Shown one piece after another: positions 42,001 through 51,175 of a stretch of DNA of 64,000 bases. A program made the position numbers and the translations under genes. The notes below the pieces were generated by a model. That model did not search any database and had not been told where the DNA came from. It was given only the letters and a program-made list of their open reading frames with translations. The stretch lies in NCBI GenBank assembly GCA_030374805.1, contig JARGSG010000043.1, positions 1 through 64,000 on the forward strand, written 5' to 3'. The stretch comes from Gracilaria gracilis. Lineage: Eukaryota > Rhodophyta > Florideophyceae > Gracilariales > Gracilariaceae. Numbering within the stretch: the stretch's first letter is position 1; every line of letters starts with the position of its first letter.

Positions 42001-42563
42001 TGTTCCCCGCCGCCGGTCCGCTGGAATTCGTCGCGATGGACATCGTCGGCCCATTCACGAAGTCCGTAAACGGTTACCAGTACATACTGGTTATTACCGA
42101 TCGGTTTAGCAAGATAGCTCGCTCTATACCTCTGCGGTCAACCACAGCTCCTGTAGTGGCGAAGGCCTTCCTGGAGAACTGGGTTTATCCGTACGGAATA
42201 CCAAACTACTTGCTAACCGATAACGGAACTCAATTTGTCTCTAAGTTCTTTGAGACTGTATGTACCGCTTTGGGAACCAAACACATACTAACGACCGCGT
42301 ATCATCCGCAGACAAATGGTCAGGCCGAACGGTTTAACAAAACACTCGTGGAGAGGTTACGCCACTACATAGCGGACCATCAGAACACTTGGCACGCGTA
42401 TGTGCAACCTCTTACGTACGGTTACAACCTACAGATCCATCGATCTCTCGGTACCGCACCGTTCGACGTTGCGCTAACGCGTAAACCCCCAAGCGTTCTG
42501 CTCGATGAGCCCAGTACGTCACTGGACCCAACGACGCCTACACAGCCCACTGCCGCTCGGTGA
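38901..42563 (+). CDS. Pol: protease, reverse transcriptase, RNase H, integrase
   Basis: Open from about 38901, overlapping Gag; no ATG at the start. Retropepsin active site in GVLDTGAGPCLV (about 39237-39270). Reverse transcriptase with FCVDYRRLNATT, FGLKNAPATF and the catalytic YLDDVIIYS (about 40620). RNase H with LDTDACDRQVG and TDHHSLRWI. Integrase with an H-H-C-C zinc site (CRTCPATKG), then the catalytic Asp of VAMDIVGPF, TDNGTQF, and Glu in the GQAERFNKTL context. It stops at TGA 42561-42563, and the same frame continues without a break. Copying of the element RNA and insertion of the DNA copy are its roles. Confidence 0.9.
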   Translation, partial: YPEGQCRISPGRTASPDVLTKTDTGRHAGRGACSPPGKRPGGRVEASPPPQRPSLAPSATDRTDSIRGESPVLTCDLTDTDIETETVLFSSANYKVHVSVGLNTALMYPLTGVLDTGAGPCLVHERHLPPNWRSKLRPDVRPRITDASKNRMDVVGVLSLMVRIGDLNVRVQFLVVSNLSTSVLLGTSFIDKYVLAILPPKRTILLRHSKPVSIQSSAYGPNAPSAPEPEPERETPSNKIHVARPVVLPPMSETNVLVTTKTSGLVFLQSHHRTGSTLELTLLASGVIEIRPDVPFLVRVANFSDRSVRLHKNTVIGLALPSPVALITPQPSSRSDESKEGEHIPISGNNSEREYKDTEQKQETVRKDENDCTSKVQISPEYVTERDKVIELLRPFADMWDGHLGTIAAAKHRIHLEPGSKPIFQMPYRAGPARRELERKEVTKQLAAGVIEPSSAEWASPVVFALKKDGSLRFCVDYRRLNATTVRDTYPLPRMDECIDSLGDAEIFSTLDANSGYWQTEMDEADRDKTTFTSHMGLYRYRRMPFGLKNAPATFERALDIILSRVKWQYALGYLDDVIIYSRTVEEHYDHVRTILHMLRSAGVTLRLDKCYFFTGTVDYLGHVIRPGKLQVSLKTQNAIKQAKPLTTQTELRSFLGLCNVFRRFVANFARIAAPLNRKLEKGQPTKFETLTDTEYEAFDELHQRLIRPPILAIPRQGYPYVLDTDACDRQVGCTLLQKQPDGSLLPIGYWSRSLSNTERQYSTTERECLAVVWAILHLRPYLEGQRFTVRTDHHSLRWILNLADASGRLARWRLRLLEYDFDVVHRPGIKHQAADALSRIRTDGEDDAPLDEEVPCLLVNDRTDDGYFITNITVNGDEYSDVCVDWPTPERKSAGIPEVLAVVTSEETNIVPVTVEELVRAQADDPFCESVRKDIGNGVTLFDIDRNGLIVRKAPLDGAIQKVVPASLQARVLYLAHYPRLVGHPGSTRMYESLRRDFYWPHMANDVCQTVRGCRTCPATKGTHFKSQKLLKLFPAAGPLEFVAMDIVGPFTKSVNGYQYILVITDRFSKIARSIPLRSTTAPVVAKAFLENWVYPYGIPNYLLTDNGTQFVSKFFETVCTALGTKHILTTAYHPQTNGQAERFNKTLVERLRHYIADHQNTWHAYVQPLTYGYNLQIHRSLGTAPFDVALTRKPPSVLLDEPSTSLDPTTPTQPTAAR

Positions 42564-43253
42564 AAACGTTACACGCTCAAGCTCCTACAGGCCACGCTGC
42601 AGACCGCTCGGACAAAGTTGACCCGCGCCCAACAGCGCTATAAGGAAAATTTTGATAAATCCGTACGGTACACGCCGAGCTTCACCCCTGGGGAAGAGGT
42701 GTTTGTTGACCGACCGGACTATAAGAACGCAGAGGAGGACCTTACGGATCAGGAACGTACGTATCGGAAACTCTTACCAAAGACGGTTGGCGCGTTTAAG
42801 GTCGTATCCGCAACGGACGCCACTGTCACTCTGAACCAAGACGGTATTCACAACACCGTCAGTATTGACAGAGTCACAAAAGCCCCAACCGCACGGCCAA
42901 CAACCACACCGGTCACTTCCGAACGGACACGCGGCACAGTAGCTGCTGATCCTGAGGGACCGTTTGCGGACGAACCAGTCGACGACCAGCCCATTCCACC
43001 GCCCGGAACAGTTCCGAGCGTGGTGGAACGAGTCGTCGACCATCGCGACACCCCGAACGGACAGGAATACCGCGTACGATGGCACGGTTACCGTACGGAT
43101 CAGGACACGTTTGAACCACCCGGACACATCCCCCAACACTTCATTGCCCGCTACTGGCGTCGCAGAAACCGTGTGGTATCTGCAACACCTTCAGGAGAGG
43201 GAAGGAGAGTGCGCGGATCTCAAGGTTTGAACGTACGTGCTGGTAATGCATGA
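42564..43253 (+). CDS. Integrase C-terminus with chromodomain-like end
   Basis: The same frame as Pol, open directly after the TGA. It starts with the helical AQQRYKENFDKSVRY that normally follows the integrase core, then FTPGEEVFVDRP, the usual GDxVxV-type strand of the integrase tail. At the end, VERVVDHRDTPNGQEYRVRWHGYRTDQDTFEP is a chromodomain-like module (YxVRWxGY, then TxEP replaced by TFEP). Chromodomains steer integration to marked chromatin in chromoviruses. One stop therefore separates the targeting module from Pol. Confidence 0.8.
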   Translation, partial: KRYTLKLLQATLQTARTKLTRAQQRYKENFDKSVRYTPSFTPGEEVFVDRPDYKNAEEDLTDQERTYRKLLPKTVGAFKVVSATDATVTLNQDGIHNTVSIDRVTKAPTARPTTTPVTSERTRGTVAADPEGPFADEPVDDQPIPPPGTVPSVVERVVDHRDTPNGQEYRVRWHGYRTDQDTFEPPGHIPQHFIARYWRRRNRVVSATPSGEGRRVRGSQGLNVRAGNA

Positions 43254-45454
43254 GCTTCGAGCTACGGCTAGAAGCATAATTTACTGCCTCTATCGTACGA
43301 TACTGGTTTGTCTGCACAGACACTCAACCGTTTACGTACGCTATGTGGCATCTACTTTTTCGACTTGGAACATATCGCGTTGTGTTTTCGAGAACAACGC
43401 GCCTACTCTACTGTCTACTTGCCAAGAATTCCGAACGGACGTGGTACCGTGGTACCAATCGCGAGCACGAACGAAGTATTGCTCTTCAGTTCTCCGCAAG
43501 GACGAATGTGGTATAGTCGAGAACCCATACGGGACGACACGCCACCCCCGTGACGACAACACCTCTTCGTAATGCTGGACGTACACCGCCACGTCATCTG
43601 TGTGTTGTACCCGAACGGAACTGCATGCGCTCTTGCGCCGCATACGCGCAGGCAGGCGGGCGGCGCGGCGCGGTTACTTGCAAGGCGAATAAAAAAAGCC
43701 GTCGCGGAAATTGCCTGCCCGTATGGTATCAAAAACAGCGATTCATTGTTTGGCCGCTAGCTCCGAAACGGTGGCGTTTCAAACGCTCAAAATGCCCGAT
43801 TTGGACTCGCCGCACGGTCAAAATACTTAAGATTTTTTGGCTTGCACACGCGCGCCTCTACACGCAATACTGTGTACCGAATCGGTTACCGAAGCACGCG
43901 CGGGAAGCATACGCTCCTGGCACGATTAATTTGCAATTTTTTGAGTCCGAGCGGTGCGCATCATTGCTGGATGTGTGCTTTGGCTGTTGTGAGTGTTTCC
44001 GTTCGGATCGTCTGAGAAGCCCCAGTGTGACTGTCACCATGCGGTTTGCTTCACCGCAATCAATCGTCGACGGCACGGAACTATGACTGCAGCGACCATC
44101 GTCGCAGTTTTTCGACCTCGACCGTTTGGAATTTCTAGACCGATTGGACTACGGCATCCATCGCTTGCCCTACACCACATGGACAGGGGCGCCAGCCCTT
44201 CGCCCACGCCCCCACGCTCAGGGAGACAGCCGTGCGGAAATGCAGCCATTGTGGACAAGGGTGCCGGCCCTTCGGTCGTTTCCTCACGCTCGGCATCTGT
44301 GCAAGGTTACACCTTCCGCACTCGGAAAATGGGGCGTAGCTTTTCCCCGCCCGTGATGGGCACATTCCCCGAGCGGATGTCTCGAATTTTACCTTGAAGT
44401 AGGGCGCTTGAACGATCGGGCACGCACACGTTCGGTGCAGTCTAGCACGTACTTCACTTCATTCGTTCAACGCATGGAGTTTCATGCCGATGCCACTGCG
44501 TGCACCTGCTTGCGCTCACCCGTTCGGTTTGTCGTTTTTCTGCTGCCACGGTTACGCCGTTTCGTTCCTCCATATTGAAAATTTGGCCATGGCTTCGCCC
44601 CGCCCTTGGTGGGCAAATTTTCCGAAACGGACACCGTAGGCCCGAATGACCTCAGCGTAGACCGAATGGATCACTACTAAACCTTTGACGGACTTTCAGG
44701 GCTCAACCGAATCCGGCCAAGCCCTGGAGTGCGTCACAGTGCTCCGATCGGACGTGTATCGCGTCGAATCGTATCGGACTACGCTGACGCCGCGACCACG
44801 GGCGTTCCTGAAGGCAGTCGTCGTTGGGCACCACGGCCACTTCGTGCCTTATGTCGTCCGCTCGGATCCCTGTGAGCACCAGTCACTCGTACAGTGATCT
44901 CCACCAGCCGCTTGGGAAATTTGGGCATGGCTTCGCCCCGCCCTTTCAGGGCAATATTTCCAAACGGGCACTGCGGCGTCCTGTTCACCGTGCGGACTCG
45001 ATACGCGCTTGGCACGTATTCCGGAACCGGTAGGACCACGCGGACACCCCGCTGTCGGCCGAGCTCACAGCTTATAAGTTCCGCTCCTTACGCTTCGTAT
45101 GGTGACCGATTGGACTCGTGCGTATCACGTGCCTGGGATATCGACAGCGCTCAAACGGGCACCTGTGGCCCGCACAGTTATACGTCGTCGCGTACACACC
45201 AGGTGACGCGGAACGCGTCTTCGTTAGCGTACCATCGCGTATCGCCCCGCTCGGTTTGGACTCCCCAACAAGTACACAAGGCTCTTTTCGTCGCTCCCGC
45301 TCAGGAAATTTTGGCATGGCTTCGCCCCGCCCTTTCCGGGCAAGTTTTCCGAACGGATGCTATGGCGCCCTCTCGACCAGACGGACGTAAGCGTAGCGAC
45401 TTATCGACGCTAGGCGGCGCTCCGAGGGCGGAGCGCAAGTGTAGGAGGGGGATC
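43254..45454 (+). repeat. Non-coding 3' tail of the Ty3 element with repeated hairpins
   Basis: 2.2 kb without a convincing frame. At least four copies of a hairpin-forming segment of about 54 bp occur at about 44320-44376, 44577-44630, 44914-44967 and 45303-45356. The core GGCATGGCTTCGCCCCGCCC is nearly invariant in the last three (GGCCATGG in one) and is flanked by GGAAATTT and its complement, then by the CCGAACGG-type palindrome. Spacing is about 340-390 bp, so the tail may be an old tandem array. A packaging, transport or 3'-end function is possible but unproven. Confidence 0.6.
45443..45452 (+). promoter_or_regulatory. Polypurine tract
   Basis: AGGAGGGGGA lies two bases before the 3' LTR, the normal place of the plus-strand primer. 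Confidence 0.65.
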
Positions 45455-45997
45455 TGTAGTATAGTGGGCCCGGGTTGGGGCTCTGTATATCCGATTGGCC
45501 GTTCGCGTTCGGAGGGGTAGTGCACGGTTGGCCGGTGCAGTGGCACCGCCACGTGTACAAGTTGGTGATCGAGTGGCGAACGGGTTGGCCGAACGTACAA
45601 GTTGGCCACGTGTACGGACTTGGTAGTGACAGTGCAAATTAGACCGATCGTACAGTACTTAGTAATGGGGCCCAGACCGGATATTTAGTTGTAGCTCGGA
45701 CCTCCCGAGGCCCCAATCGTAAACGACAAGCATCTCCTGCCGAACGTCTTCTTCGCTAGTTTGCACTAACGATAGACCGCACGGCTACTCCTTTATTGGG
45801 TTTCTCAGACCGTTCGTACCCTTCCGCACGTTCCTGTACGTGCCTGGTGATACCAATCGTCCACTCTCCCCTCGACCGCCCGGTGCTTCCGCCCCTTCTC
45901 TCCGCTCGGATTCATTACAGTCACAAGACTGTACGCTACCGCCGCTCCCGTCTCAAGACCGCTTCGGACTCTCTCCCTTTTTGTGCATTATACCACA
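45455..45997 (+). repeat. 3' LTR
   Basis: 543 bp, TG...CA, the same as the 5' LTR by eye. It is followed by the right copy of the target duplication CCTGC (45998-46002). Confidence 0.93.
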
Positions 45998-47492
45998 CCT
46001 GCAACCAAAAAGTAAAGCGTTACTTCTGATTCCAATCCTACTAATGTTCGCCACACAATATAAAACAATACAAACCGATTCTTATTCTGGCCACTACAGT
46101 TATCTGCGTGTAGCAAAAGCCTCTTACCCAGCGAACCATCTTCACCATGTGGCGATCGGGAGTCTATGGAGTAGTGAAGCATAGAAAGTACAGTGTTGGC
46201 CGTTTTTTCGTTAGGCCAGTGCCCCTCTACAAGCCCGAAGATATCAGTCATCTTATCATTGCTGCAAGCAACCCGGAATATATCAAACTTCAATCCCGTT
46301 GTGAAATGAAGCTGTCCAGGCTGCTTCTGCAGTTTAGGCAAAAGCACCTTCTCTGCGAAGTCAAATACGAAGTGTCTTTGCTCTGCTTTACGCCGCGTCG
46401 GGACTTCCCCATGAATGTCGCGATATAAGCGAAACTTGGTCTTCGCGTCATGCAAGTGTTTCTCCAAAAATGACTGCGCTGCATCTCGTTGAATGAGGTC
46501 TGTGTTTCAACATGGAATTGTGTTTCTTAGCTTCGTGCATGTGTCACAAAAATCGGACCCTGTCGACGCAATGCGCAAAAGCGGCATGTCAGACGTCCAG
46601 TATCGAACAAACAGACCGAATGAAACATAATCTGATGGCATGGTGTACTTGTTTGTTTCATTCACGACAGCACTGCAAAGGTCTTTCCACGCCTCCCTGT
46701 ACTCATCATACAGCTTTGTTTTCGTAAAATGAGACGGAAGAACACGAATTGGAGACTCATACCTCGACCCGCGTCCTCTTGGACACTCCGTGCCAAAGTC
46801 TCTAGCGACGCTAAGTAGAAAAGCATTCACACTATTCTCTGCACTCCCAGCTTTCCAGTTCAATGGTCGGCGTACTTCGTGTCGTAAAAGGAGGGTTTCG
46901 TCGTCAGACTTACCTGTTTTGCGTGGCGTCGCACAGTTTCAGGAGATAATTGAGTGACAGCGGCAAACGCGTTGAGACAAATTCGTTGTCCTAGAAGAGC
47001 ATAAACAGTTTGTGTCCTTGGCTTGAGCTGTGTATCGTCGTGACGCCTACCTTTTCTCGAGGATATTGTAGACGGACACACTAGCAAGTTCGCCATTCCT
47101 TTCGGGGCCGACAGCGCGAGAAGCAATGCACGGACAAACGAAATACGTTTGGTTATATCCATAGTTGCAAATGAACTTGCCAGCTCTGCATCTGCAACAA
47201 GTTTGCATGTCTCGTGAGCGCACATGTTGTTGACGTAATGAGAATTGCTTTGCTCGGAAATGGATGGTTCTGATTTTACGTCTTCTGCTGTATAGAACGA
47301 AACATCGTGGATCCTAGCAGCTGTGGTTTTGGGCTATGATAGAGCGTTTTGAATAAGGTGTGAAGCGTCTAGCTCGTCATCAAAGTCCTTGCAGGCGTCA
47401 CTGGTGATTGAGTCGTCATTACTGTTGTCGGGAGCCGGTGGGATGTCCAACTCTGCGGGGTCGCATTGCTCGGGAAAAGAGTCAGTTGTCAT
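45998..47492 (-). pseudogene. DUF7869-like gene, N-terminal and central part
   Basis: Starts at ATG 47490-47492 (acidic N-terminus, TTDSFPEQCDPAELDIPP). The frame is interrupted by TAG at 47334-47336, then continues through LGQRICLNAFAAVTQLSPETVRRHAKQ. A likely intron (46837-46913, GTAAGT donor, AG acceptor) joins this to NSVNAFLLSVARDFG. A zinc-type FCDTCTKLRNTI follows, then a second in-frame stop (TGA 46507-46509), then the hallmark ADNCSGQNKNRFVLFY and TLYFLVAG, where the retrotransposon enters. As I recall, these motifs define DUF7869, a multicopy eukaryotic family of unknown, perhaps transposon-related, function. About 480 residues here; the rest is at 36158-36212 and 33584-33907. Confidence 0.65.
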
Positions 47493-47980
47493 ATAATACT
47501 AAGAGTGATAAAATTTCTCGACGATTGACCCGGAGAAATGAAAGGGACATTGTTTTGCGTTTATCTCGCAAACAGAGCGACTTTCATTTTTGGAGATCTC
47601 GAGACTCCCGGTTCGTTTTTTGCTTATGCTACTGGTGCTTGAGGTCCATTTAATCAGCAAATCTGACCAATCGAATCTCAAGATCGTCAGCTTTCCAGCA
47701 GTGTGCTTAACTCACATCGGTCCAAAACTGCGATAAGCTACTTTCGTTGTTGAAACCTTCCCAAATGTTCATCCATGACTCATGAGCACACATAAAACGT
47801 AAACTGTTGAAAACGTTCGAAACGATTCTACGATATCCCCCCTGCGTCGGATCAACCGCGGGCTTGATCCCTCGCACTTCCTGATCTCACGAAGAACTCA
47901 TCGCCGCCGCATCGCAAGCTCATGTAGGCAACGGGGGCCACCACACTGATGCTTCTTTGCCGAGCTCATTTGTAAATGCT

Positions 47981-50900
47981 ATGCTACTCAAAGGAAGCGG
48001 CGGTACAACCTTCCTCATGCCATGGCCGCGCGCCGCCCGCGCCGCTCTATGTGCTGGACGTTTCTTGGATGGAAATATAGGTCGCGGAAGGTCGTTCGCT
48101 GGCAGTCGCTTACGAATTTTCACTCGTCGTCCCTCGCATCCCGCACACGCCCGTTTTCTATCCACATTTTCAAGTTCCCCTGTGCATTGCTCCTTATCTT
48201 CGGTACCCAATACACAAGAATGTACTCCCGTTAACGATTTGATGTCCACTGTCGATGTGAACGTGAATGCACTGTCACCCATGATGCAGCACTACGTCGG
48301 CACTAAGCATTCCCTGCTTGAGAAAATGCATGTACCTCGTAGCGAATCTCTTGTTCTTCTCTATCGAGTAGGAGATTTCTTCGAAAGCTTCTTCGAAGAT
48401 GCATATACGCTTTCGTCTGTATGTGAGATCGCACTCACCTCAAAGGATGCCGGAAAAGCTTTGGGAACAAAAGTACCTATGGCGGGCGTGCCGCATTATT
48501 GTGTTGATGAGAAGATCAAACTCCTAATTGAAAATAATCTAACTGTTGCAGTGGTGGACCAAGTAGAGACCGCTGCTCAAACACAATCAGGAAAACTTGT
48601 GAAACGCGCGGTTACCCGCCTTATTACTCCTGGAACTGCTTGCGACGAGGCTTTGCTGGAGTCAGACTCAAGTTCGTACATTGCCTCGGTCGTCGTTAAG
48701 CCATCACGTGCAAATGATTCATCTGAGATACAATGCCAGTTCGGGTTTTCTTATGCTGATGTTTCTACTGGTGAGTTTCGAGCAACAGATGGTTCATCTT
48801 TTGATCAGCTGCAACGTCTTTTGGCCACCATCACACCTGCAGAAATTTTGCTTACCATACATTCTGAAAGTCGTCGCTTTCGTTCACATGTCTCGTCCAT
48901 TTTGAATTCCTCCTCTGCCGCGGTGATATCTCACAGAGAACTCATACCACTTCCAGATGCAGAACGTATTCTAGCTCAGCTCCACCAAGTTGACCATGTC
49001 GAATCGCTTGATTGTCGTACACGGCCATTTTGCACACAAGCAGCGGCGGGTCTAATAAACTACGTTCAGCAAACAACAGCATATGATCAGGAACAAGAAC
49101 CAGGTTCAGTAATGGCGTTGAATGCGTTGCATCTTTTCTCTACATCGCAGGTGATGCTCTTGGATGCTGCGTGTTTGAGAAATCTCGAAGTCATAGAGAC
49201 AGTTCGTGATGGAATAAAGGAACGTTCTCTGCAGTGGGCTGTTGATCGAACAGTGACATCTATGGGAGCACGCTGTTTGCGAGCATGGCTTCTTGCTCCT
49301 TCTCTTTGTCCTGATGCCATTACTAAGCGACAGATGGTTGTGCAAGGGTTGCTGTGGGATGGAGATAACACCAGACAAGTTATTCAGAGGGCTATGAAGA
49401 ATTTGGCAGACTTGGAACGATTAGGGGGGCGTATGTGTACCGGGAGAACAACCCCAAGGGAGATGAGATGGTTGTGTGAATCGGTTTTGCAGATACCGAA
49501 CATACTGTCTCTTGTTTTTCGTTGCCTGAAAGAGAGTGTTGCGTTAGAAGAATTGAGTTCAAGCCATGATTACGTTAGCGACATCTGTTCTCCTGTGAAT
49601 AACGAGCTGGTTACCCTCGCACAACGAGTAACAGATGCTATCATTGACCCAGCTCCCGCATATTTACCCTCTGCATTGGCCATACAAAGCGGTGGCATCT
49701 CTAAAGACAATTGGGATATGAATGGGATGAGGATTTTCCGCGATGGATACAGTGAACAACTGGACAAACTTCGCAAATCCACTCGTGAACCGGACTCCTG
49801 GATTTCGTCTCTAGAAAAGCAAGAAAAACAACGAAGCTCTATTGAAACGCTGCGTATAAAACATATTAAGAACATGGGCTTTGTACTGAGAATTCCTCGA
49901 TCGGTTGGGGAGAAGATCATGAATGAGGATCCCATGTTTTTCAGCAAACTAGGTTATGACAGAGTGCAAAGCACCAAAGCAGAACTTAGGTTTCGCTTCG
50001 AGCAATTGAGAGCACATGAGCTGTCACATAATTCTGCATTTGCAGAGGTCCTGATGCTTGAGTTGAACCTGTTCGAGCAATTGCGAGATAGGTTGGCAGC
50101 ATGCGTTCAAGAATTACGACGACTAGGAAAACAGATTGCTTCTATTGATGTCCTTGCAGGCTTTGCAGAGATCGCTGAGGAAAAAGGATATGTTAGGCCA
50201 AAAATTCTGCCTGCGGACACTCGCGTTTTAGAACTAGAAGACGCTCGACACCCCGTAGTTGAGCAAACATTACCAGTTGGAAAGAGCTATGTACCAAACT
50301 CCTTCAATCTCGGGAAGAGTGGAGCTTCTAACCAAATGGATTTGATGATTCTTTGTGGACCTAATGCAGCAGGAAAGAGTTGTGCGTTGAGAAGCATTGG
50401 CCTTATTTGCATCATGGCACAAACAGGTTGCTTTGTGCCTGCCCGTTCTGCCATTATGAGCATTAGCGACAGGATATTCACCCGAGTTGGAGCTGTTGAT
50501 GATCTAGCACGAGGACAGAGTACGTTTCAAGTGGAAATGGCAGAGACTGCATGTATTCTATCCAATGTTTCCGCAGCGAGTCTTGTGTTGCTAGATGAGA
50601 TTGGTAGAGGCACAAGTACGGTTGATGGAGTCGCAATCGCCTGGAGTGTGGCAGAGTATTTGGCTAAAGGTGTAGAAGACAGAAACACGAAGCCGCGAAC
50701 AGTATTTGTAACACACTATCACGAACTGAATCACTTGTCCTCAATGTATGACAACATAGCATCTTATCATCTTCACGTAGTGCAAAACAGGGCGTCGGTG
50801 AGCACAAATTTGAACGAAGGTAGTTGGATCGCTACCCACAAAGTAATGGAAGGGCCTTCTTTTGAATCGCTTGGACTTGCTGTTGCGGAACGAGCGGGCT

Positions 50901-51175
50901 TTCCAGGAGAGGTCATGGAAAGAGCACGCCATGTTGCTTCCTTGCTTCACATTCCTTCTAAAGCGATTGGTGCGGAACTTCGATCGGCATTGACTGAGGG
51001 AATACGGGAATCGGAGTTGGCAAACCCGATCATTGGAACTAAGAACGAAGCATGTGATGAAGACATTAGACAGAACGCCGCAGATTCGTATCAGAAAGGC
51101 TTCAGTGACGGATACACCAAGGCCTTATTGGAACTTAGAGCTGAGATGGACAATATATTTAGCCGGAAGATGTGA
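47981..51175 (+). CDS. mutS: Organellar-type MutS mismatch repair protein
   Basis: 1064 residues from the ATG at 47981 (first in-frame ATG; the leader LLKGSGGTTFLMPWPRAARAAL plus a long Arg/Ser-rich stretch fits import into an organelle). The mismatch-reading Phe-X-Glu motif of bacterial-type MutS is in RVGDFFESFFEDA (about 132-137), and the connector and lever regions follow. The ATPase has Walker A GPNAAGKSCALRS (about 793) with Ala-Ala where most have Met-Gly or Met-Ser, Walker B LVLLDEIGRGTSTVDG (about 868) and THYHEL. No GIY-YIG nuclease as in plant MSH1. Probable role: repair or recombination surveillance of plastid or mitochondrial DNA. Single exon. Confidence 0.9.
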   Translation: MLLKGSGGTTFLMPWPRAARAALCAGRFLDGNIGRGRSFAGSRLRIFTRRPSHPAHARFLSTFSSSPVHCSLSSVPNTQECTPVNDLMSTVDVNVNALSPMMQHYVGTKHSLLEKMHVPRSESLVLLYRVGDFFESFFEDAYTLSSVCEIALTSKDAGKALGTKVPMAGVPHYCVDEKIKLLIENNLTVAVVDQVETAAQTQSGKLVKRAVTRLITPGTACDEALLESDSSSYIASVVVKPSRANDSSEIQCQFGFSYADVSTGEFRATDGSSFDQLQRLLATITPAEILLTIHSESRRFRSHVSSILNSSSAAVISHRELIPLPDAERILAQLHQVDHVESLDCRTRPFCTQAAAGLINYVQQTTAYDQEQEPGSVMALNALHLFSTSQVMLLDAACLRNLEVIETVRDGIKERSLQWAVDRTVTSMGARCLRAWLLAPSLCPDAITKRQMVVQGLLWDGDNTRQVIQRAMKNLADLERLGGRMCTGRTTPREMRWLCESVLQIPNILSLVFRCLKESVALEELSSSHDYVSDICSPVNNELVTLAQRVTDAIIDPAPAYLPSALAIQSGGISKDNWDMNGMRIFRDGYSEQLDKLRKSTREPDSWISSLEKQEKQRSSIETLRIKHIKNMGFVLRIPRSVGEKIMNEDPMFFSKLGYDRVQSTKAELRFRFEQLRAHELSHNSAFAEVLMLELNLFEQLRDRLAACVQELRRLGKQIASIDVLAGFAEIAEEKGYVRPKILPADTRVLELEDARHPVVEQTLPVGKSYVPNSFNLGKSGASNQMDLMILCGPNAAGKSCALRSIGLICIMAQTGCFVPARSAIMSISDRIFTRVGAVDDLARGQSTFQVEMAETACILSNVSAASLVLLDEIGRGTSTVDGVAIAWSVAEYLAKGVEDRNTKPRTVFVTHYHELNHLSSMYDNIASYHLHVVQNRASVSTNLNEGSWIATHKVMEGPSFESLGLAVAERAGFPGEVMERARHVASLLHIPSKAIGAELRSALTEGIRESELANPIIGTKNEACDEDIRQNAADSYQKGFSDGYTKALLELRAEMDNIFSRKM

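Larger units (their letters stand above)
36213..45997 (+). mobile_element. Ty3/gypsy LTR retrotransposon
   Basis: 9785 bp. Two 543-bp LTRs (36213-36755 and 45455-45997) look identical throughout, begin TG and end CA, and are flanked by the 5-bp duplication CCTGC (36208-36212 and 45998-46002). The order protease, reverse transcriptase, RNase H, integrase is that of Ty3/gypsy, and a chromodomain-like C-terminus suggests a chromovirus-type element. Gag and Pol are each interrupted by one in-frame stop. A 2.2-kb non-coding tail with repeated hairpins lies before the 3' LTR. The whole element, coding or not, is packed with CCGNNCGG palindromes. Confidence 0.95.

Noticed and set aside
43550..45520. 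Frames of up to 208 codons in the retrotransposon tail
   Set aside because: No motif and interrupted by repeated hairpins; the 3' tail looks non-coding.
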